Shown piece by piece: positions 56,716 through 64,000 of a DNA stretch of 64,000 nt (position 1 is its first letter; each line of letters opens with the position of its first letter). The stretch lies in assembly GCA_020746875.1 (NCBI GenBank), contig JAGTJL010000005.1, forward strand, positions 2,914,001-2,978,000. The letters are read 5' to 3'. This DNA is from Rhexocercosporidium sp. MPI-PUGE-AT-0058 (lineage: Eukaryota; Ascomycota; Leotiomycetes; Helotiales). The notes beneath the pieces were generated by a model that had not been told where the DNA came from, searched no databases, and saw only the letters and a program-made list of their open reading frames with translations. The translations under genes and the position numbers were made by a program.

Positions 56716-59700
56716 TACGTCCCTTCCTTAAAAAACTCATACTCGACCTCGAGTAAAGAAATAAAAATTAATATTATAACTTTAAAGTTTTAAATACTTA
56801 AAGGAAAATGTATTTAAGTAAGAATAAGTAAATATTAAGTAACTTACACCTTACTTTTAAAAGCAAATAATTGTCTCGCTTAATACCTTTAAATATCGTC
56901 TTTTACTTTATTACTTTTTTTCTTTTCTTTTCTTTTTAATAAATTTTTTTTTATAATACTTTTAAAAAGGCTTTACGCGTCTTTTTATACTTATATTGGT
57001 CTTTTTATACTTATATTAGTCTTTTTATACTTCTTAACATTTATTGTATTGTTTTTGCCGCTTAAACTTACTTTTTTAAACATTGCATTTAAGTAAACTT
57101 TAGTTTTAATAAAGTTAAAGTGATTTTTTTAAAATAAATTAGCGCATAATTAGCATTTTAAATAAGTTCTTAACTCCTTTTCTTACGGCGTAAAGACTGA
57201 CTTTTTTTATAAAATAAAGATCGATCTTTATAACGCGTCGAATTCGTTAATATTCTCTTATACTTTAAGCTAGCGTGTCTTTAATAACCCCGCTCTTTTC
57301 TTATATTTTTATTTTAATAAATCTTTTATAAACTTTTTTAACTTTTTAACGTTATTAAAAATAAAAGGAAATATATTAAGAATATATTAAAAAAATAAGA
57401 ATATATAAATATATAAAGTTAAAGGCGAATAAATAATCAAAGGACGGTCTTTTTACCTTTAAGGTTTAAAGTATATTAAAGAAGTAAAAAGAAACGAATT
57501 AAAATATCTCTTTTATTAACTTAATTAAGTCTTTTTTTTACTTTTGTCTTTTTTTCTTTATTTTTACTTCTTTAATAAGTCGATATTAAATAACGACGAA
57601 GTCAGTCTTAAGTAGTTTTCTTTCCTTTTATTTTAACGGTTATTATATTGGATAAAAGCGCTAATAATACTTTAATAACTTTTTATTATATTTTCTTATT
57701 ATTTTTTAATAAATAAATAAATTACTATAAGTAATTAAGATTTATTATATTTAAAAAAAAGAAAAGAAATGTTATGCTTTATATATTAACTTCGAGTTAC
57801 TTAGTCTTCTTTACGGTCTTTCTTTTTTTTTGGCGATAAATTATAAAGTAAAAGCTTCTCGAGAATAACCCTTAAAGTTTTATTAAGTTATAAGTTATCT
57901 TAAACCGCTTTTATTATCGCTTTCCTTCGATTTGCTTTTTATTATTAATTAATTAAGAAGGATAAGAAGCTAAAGGTAAGTTCCTTTTTATTCGATATTA
58001 TTAACTTTTAAATTTTAATAATTCTTTAATATAATTTAAAGACTTAAAATAAAGGCGTAGCTTTAATCGCTTTATTAAATAAGAAGTGTTTTTAATTTTA
58101 TTATTTATTTTAAGCTTTTATTAATTATATCGTAAATAACCTTTAAACCGATAATATTAAGCTTTCCGGAAGTCTTTTTTCATTAAGGCAACCCCTTTTA
58201 TTTAAAGATAAAGTTCTTTTTTAAAGAACTTTATATTAATATAACTTTATAATAACTTTAAAAGTAATAAAAGCATACCTTAAATACCTTTATAAGCCGG
58301 TGTAAGCTGAGCCGGATTTTAAGTTTAAAAATGAAGTAAATATATCTTAAGGGCGGAAGTAATAGTGCTCTCTCATAGTCGATTAATGTTTTTATTTTAA
58401 AAGTTTAAGAATTAATATTTGACTAAGGGAAGTTCTTAACTTAAAGTTTAATTAATTTACTTAATAAGAGACAGCTTTATAGGGACAAAGTCAGAGGAAT
58501 ACTTATAAATAACTTAAGTGCTTACGATAGGATATTATTTATTTATTTAAGTCCTTTATAAAGTTATTATTGCGACGGAATTATAATAATAGTATTTAAA
58601 TTTTAATAAGCGAGATTTTAAAACGGCTAAGGAAAAGGCGTGTAATTTAAATTAATTAAAATCTCTCTTTATATAAAGTGGTTTTATTTATCTTATTATT
58701 TTAAAATTAATTAACTAAAACTTTTAAGGAAATAAAGTCGTTATTACTTTAATACTTTAATACGTTACTTAAAATAGCTTAAGGTAAGCTCGGCCTGTTA
58801 CGGTATTTAATTTACTATCTTATATTTTTACTTTTAATTAAATTATTATTATTAATACTTAAGTAGCGTAAGAGCCTAAACTTAATAGCCGTCGATCGAG
58901 AGAACTTTTAAAGTTTAATAATAACTTTTACGTTAAACTTTAGGCTTATAATAACTCGACCACTGATTTCCGAGGACTAATAGTTTAATTAAAAATAAAA
59001 CACTTATAATATAAAGGATTAAAGGCGTAAAAGAAATATAAAAAGCTAGAGATTTACAACTTATTAATTATATTTATTTTATTTGTCTTTAATTTAATTA
59101 TTATAGTCTTAGAGTATTAAGCTCCGTTTTTAAGCACGTTATATTAAAGTTATTAATATTTAAATAAGCCTTTTATATTATTAATAATAAATTTAACGAT
59201 TTTTATTATCGGTATAAAGCAGTTATAATAGCTTATTTCCTTCGTAATAACTTATAACCTGTCGCGCGCTTTATCGTTTATTTAAGTATATAAATTAGTT
59301 TTATTTATTTAATCTTATAAACTCCTTTAGATTTTAAGTCGTTTAATTACGCGTAACCTTTTAGTCGTTATATATTTTCTTTTTAAATTAATAATCTATT
59401 TATTATAGCCTTAAGCATTATTTTAATTAAAGTAAATCTTTCTTATTATAAAGTATTTAAGTAATATTAAAGAAGAATTTTTAGTCTTCGACTACCTTTA
59501 GGGACTTATTATACGAGCCTGTTTCGGCAGTGTGTTTTAGAGGGTTATTATTTTTAGCGCTTAGCTTATTAATATATTAAGATTATTAATACTCTAGAAC
59601 GGCTTATCGAAAAAACTTCGTTTAATTTATTATTTAATTTTTTATAAGATTTAATAAAGAGTAAGTACTCGATTAGATTTTACTCTTTTATAGCGCAAGC

Positions 59701-61015
59701 TATAATCGACTTAATTTAATTAAATTATTTTATAAAGCCAAAACTTTCTTTAAGTTTTTTAAGGGCTTTTTTGGCTTTATAAAGTATTAATAATCACTGT
59801 ATTTATAGGCTTTCGAGCTTATACGTTTAGCGTTAATAATACTGAATTATTTAAAGAATAGTCACCGTAAATATATTATTTAATTCGACTGGGATATTAG
59901 TGTTATTATTGCGAAACGACTTATAAATGCGATTAAAGGGTATTTATAAGCGTAAATAGTATTTAAAGTATTAAGGGGATTTTTTATTATTTAAGGGAGA
60001 GCCCTTAGTGTTTTAATATATACTTTTACTATTATGCCTTAATCTTCGTCTCTTTCGTAAAATATAAAAAGTGCGTCCTTATTATAGTTTAGCGTTTAAT
60101 AACGCTAAGCGACAAGTTATAAGAATTATGATAAGGAGTGGTTAATAATATTAATTATAGTAATTAAGTTACTCGCCAAAAGAGTAAATAATAACTTAAT
60201 ATTAACTTCGTTTTACGTGAGTTAGCCTTTTAAGTATTTTAATAATAATTTTATTATTTTATATAATTTATTTTATAGGCTTTTTAAAGTCTTTAAGGCC
60301 TTATAAATTTCGCTCTTTAAGACTAGGTTTAAATTAGTTTTTATTATTATTATATTAAGTTATCGCTAAAAGCTCGTCGTCTTTATAATAAATAAAGCGC
60401 TCTCGTTTATAAAATAACTTAAAGCGATTAATTATAAAAGTATTACGGAAAAGTATATTATCGTCTTTTAATTTCTTTAGCTTATAATAACTCTTTTTAA
60501 GGAAGGCCTTGTAAATTTCGTAAAGTCTTAGCTACTAAAAATCAAGCTTTTTATTCCTTAATATATTGATTTTTTAAATAAAGTCGTGCTTAAGAATTAA
60601 GTTTTTAACTTATAATAATTTATTTTAAATGTCTTTTTTTACGCCGAAAGCTTCTTTCTTTTCTTATTTACGGCGTGTTTTTTAAATCTTAGCTTCTTTT
60701 ATATTATTATTTTATATTTAATATTAAAGAGTTTAAATATAAATTAAATCGTTAATATTCTTAATGTCTTTTAAAAAGAGGCTTTTTTATATAAAGTAAC
60801 GTGTTTTAATAAAGAGAATTAGTTCTTTGCCGTAAATTATATAAAAAGGGGTATAATTTATAAGTTTATAAATTATAATACGATTAATATATAAAACCGC
60901 TAATAAGTTATTTATTTAATTTTCTTTTATTTTAAAAAGAGTATTTTTAATAAGGCTATATCCTCGCTCGATTATATTATTAGCTTTCGCGTTATAAGTC
61001 GATATTGTTACGATT
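56716..61015. other. 4.3-kb RIPped block, content unresolved
   Basis: Extremely AT-rich, nearly without CA/TG. Fragments keep coding-like periodicity on either strand but I could not identify a domain, LTR pair or inverted repeats. It ends at the 5' LTR of Gypsy copy C. Confidence 0.5.
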
Positions 61016-61260
61016 CCCTAAGCCTCGTATTCTAACCGAGCGAGCTCGGCATCGCTCGTAGCATTGCCTTAGCATGGCAATTATAGCGCTAGGCCTAATC
61101 GGGAAAGGCTAAGGGGACTCTTTGTGTATTTATATTAAAATTCCCTTTTATAAAGAGCTCTTCTTTTCTTTTTGTTTTTTCTTTTTAATTTTAAGTATAG
61201 CTTTAAGTTTAAATATAAAGCTATTTCTTATATTATATTAACCTTTAGCTAGCCGTAATA
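61016..61260 (+). repeat. 5' LTR of Gypsy copy C
   Basis: 245 bp, closely matching the LTRs at 22279 and 29026. Confidence 0.88.
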
Positions 61261-64000
61261 TAAGAAAAAATTAATAACCCCTTCGTTATAAAACGTTATA
61301 TTTTATTAAGTTTTGCGCGTCACGTCTCCTTACCTTTATAATAAGTTAACGATAAACCTTAATACTTTGGCTTATTCGACAAATAAGTACTTCTTTATTA
61401 ATAATAAATTGCTTTAAAGAAAGCTGGAAAACTTTTTATTATTAATTTATTTTATATAATTTAACGCGCGCTATTCGAACTTTGACTTCGACTTATGTTT
61501 AATTAATAAATTAATTAATAATTTTAAATACCTTTTTATCTTATGCTGTCATTCCTTCCGACTTCTCCTCCTTATCGGCGAAGCTTTAAAGAAAGAAGCG
61601 CCTCTTTACGGCTAAGCTTTACCGATACTTTTATTCTTTTAATTAAAACTTTTATAAAAGAACTCGATAACTTTAAAGAACTCGATTCTAACTCGGAAGA
61701 TAAACCTTAAAACTACTTCGACGCCTCGCTAGAGCTTATTATTATTATAAAAGGCCTTACCCCCGCTTAATAAGTAAAAATAAATTAACTAATCGAGATC
61801 TCCGTTAACTTTATTATTACTACTATTATTAAGTAAGCCCTCGATTAATATACTTTTAATAACCCTCGCTAAGAGACTTATACTCCTTTTCCTTTTCACG
61901 ACCGATTAATACGTGTTTTTATAGCGGACCTTTAGTTAATTACCGATTATTACTTATTAAAGTTAAATAATTCGGTTCGAGTTATAAAGCCTTTTAAAGT
62001 TAAGTACTTTCGTATTCCCTTTAGTAATTATAAAGGTAATATTAAATATAATATTTAAAAGATAAAAATAAAGTTATTTATAAAAAAATACTTAAGTAAC
62101 TTTAAAAGCAAATTATTATAAGTTAAGGCTTACTTTCGATATACCGCTGGCGAGGTAAAGACTATTATTTTTTAATATATAAACTCTGAATTTGCCGATA
62201 CTTTTAATATTATTGCCGACGTTTTAACGGCTTTAAATTAGCGATTTTTTAATTATAACTAAGTTTAGGCTATTAAGAAAATATATAATTAATTATTAAT
62301 AGACAATATAACTTATAACGACTTCTAAATTAAATTTACTTTTTATATAATTATTAATAAAATTACTTATTCCCGCTAGTTTAAGGACGTATACGAAAAA
62401 GTCTTTCCGGCTTTTAAACGTATGATTTATATAAAGAAATATAAAATAAACGGAAATTACACGGCTTTTAATGAATTCTTAATTATTACGGACTGAAAAT
62501 CTCGTAATATTATATTAAAAGAGATTATAACGACTTGTAAGGCTTAAGTTAACGTTACTTTTAATAGTTACGACGCGCGCGGCATTTTTAAAAAGGAAAG
62601 CTAACGTATAACTTTTCTTACGCTAGCTATAATAATATAAAGACTTTTAATATTAACTTATAAATTGTCGCCAGAAGTTCGCCCGCGCTTATTATTCCCG
62701 GCTTTATTCCTCCGCCGCCTTAAGTCTTTTATACCGCCTCTTACTCTTAAAGACGTCTCTTTTAATACTTGCTTTTATTATAATAAGACTGGCTATTAGG
62801 CTAACGACTGCCTTAAGCGCCGAAAAGACTAAGCTTTTAATAAGTTAATTTTTAAGTTAATTATCGGCGAAAACTTAAAGATTAACGAGTTATTAAAAAA
62901 CTCTTAAGTCGTGGTAAAGACTTATACCTCGGCGTAAGCTATAATTTATAGAAGGACTTAGTATTTAATTTCCGTGCTTTTATCGGAGGATAATAATTCT
63001 TAATTAATATTAAATTAAAAAGGAATAGATTTTTTATTAAAATACTTATATATATTAATAATAAAGTAAATATTTTCAATGTAATTAAAACCTTTTTTAT
63101 ATACCGACTCGTTAAGTAATTTAATATTTCTTTTATAATACTCTTTTAATTAATTGTTTTAATTAATTATAATAGTAGGAAAAGCAAGCTAATTAATACG
63201 ACTATCTTATTTACTTTAATTATTAACCGCCGGCGAATTAACTTCCCTTTTTTAATAATTAACTTAAGAAATACCGACGTCTTAATTAATCGGAAGTTCC
63301 TCGAGTATTACGACTTAAAATAATTATATATAAAAAATTATAATCGGCTAAAATGGCCGTTAAATATGCTTATATAGCCGTATTTTAATTAGCGAGTCTT
63401 TGTCGAAATTAATCGTTTCGACAAGTTAATTATTAAGTCTTATTAGCTCGATGTAAAATAAAGAGACGTCTTTATAAATGTGAATAACTGCCGCCGGAAG
63501 TAAGCTAAATTCGCGGCACTCGATAGTTCCTTAAAAATAAGTGTTTTCATACGACTTACCGCCAGCGCTTCGTTAACTCGACCCTCGAGCTTTATTAAAG
63601 AAGTTAAAGAGTGCCTTTAAGTTATAGAAAATTAATTAAACCCCTCGATATCTTGTAACCCGGGATTATTACTTAAGGAAAGGAACTCTTGTCGAGTTCT
63701 CCTAGTAAATTATTAATTAAAGGCGTTTATTACGGAAATCTTTTTTATATTAGCAATAGCGATATTTACGACGTACCTCCGATTTAAGAAAGTTAAAAAA
63801 ATAAAGTAAAAACTTTTATAATATTAATATATGAGATCGACTAAGAGCTAACTCGCCGCAGGCGAGAGGCCTTAAACTAGTTAAGTATTAAGCTCGCATC
63901 GATAAATAAAGACTTAATTTTAAAAAAAGCCTTAAAAGCTAAGTACGCGTAAGATAACGAGTTAATAAGTAAAAAGCTCTCGGCAAAGTATTAAAAGTAT
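61016..64000 (+). mobile_element. second copy of the Gypsy family (copy C), cut by the window end
   Basis: The 5' LTR at 61016-61260 (TGTTACGATTCCCTAAGCC...CCGTAATA) and the following about 2.7 kb align with 22279-25270. This includes the Gag zinc knuckle (about 62770-62820, TGC CTT TTA-type words with GAC TGC CTT AAG). RIP stops are at overlapping but not identical sites. The pol region and 3' LTR lie outside the window. Confidence 0.85.

Noticed and set aside
22279..64000. Repeated sequences spaced through the AT-rich blocks as a possible CRISPR-like array
   Set aside because: The repeats are LTRs and tandem minisatellites; there are no short repeats with unique equal-length spacers, and the genome is eukaryotic.

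Overview
The window is nuclear DNA of a filamentous ascomycete (Pezizomycotina). Genes are split by 45-125 bp introns with GTAAGT/GTGAGT-type donors, and the products are typical of such fungi: a Zn2Cys6 regulator, a GPR1/FUN34/YaaH transporter, a CBM1-GH62 arabinofuranosidase and a small secreted cysteine-rich protein. The GH62 enzyme and the secreted protein suggest a plant-associated or plant-degrading lifestyle. A class such as Leotiomycetes is only a guess. The genome is split in two: GC-balanced gene islands, and long AT-rich blocks in which CpA/TpG are almost gone while CpG persists, the mark of repeat-induced point mutation (RIP).

Layout. 1-13.75 kb is a gene island: SDR oxidoreductase (511-1703), secreted 10-Cys protein (3472-4182), Zn2Cys6 regulator (4677-6670, minus), a fumarylacetoacetase-type hydrolase fused to an alpha/beta hydrolase (7119-9084, minus), acetate-type transporter (9880-10778) and an amidohydrolase (12122-13747). 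From the regulator onward this reads like a small catabolic cluster: regulator, uptake, amide/lactam opening, then C-C and ester/lactone hydrolysis. A short AT-rich strip (13.75-14.64 kb) precedes a second island with a C2H2 regulator (15696-16865, minus) and a divergent gene with a PH-like C-terminus (17691-19033). From 19.8 to 41.3 kb is mostly transposon. It holds a heavily RIPped Ty3/Gypsy chromovirus (22279-29280), copies of a 281-bp LTR family, a MITE inside one of those LTRs, and a milder-RIPped chromovirus on the minus strand (34574-41305) that split an older host pseudogene. 41.3-46.5 kb is a third island with a HET-tail relic and the GH62 gene. 46.5-64 kb is again RIPped: a minus-strand Ty1/Copia element (46842-55159) nested in a Gypsy relic, a 130-bp solo LTR, another 281-bp LTR, a long unresolved stretch, and from 61016 a second copy of the first Gypsy family that runs off the window.

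The most unusual feature: two unrelated LTR retrotransposons, the Gypsy at 34574-41305 and the Copia at 46842-55159, each carry an extra intron-containing gene on the opposite strand, between the end of pol and the 3' LTR (35154-35833 and 47811-48998). Their stop codons and one lost splice donor are RIP-type changes. Both putative products have a cysteine-rich motif and a helical C-terminal part. I do not recognise either as a named family.
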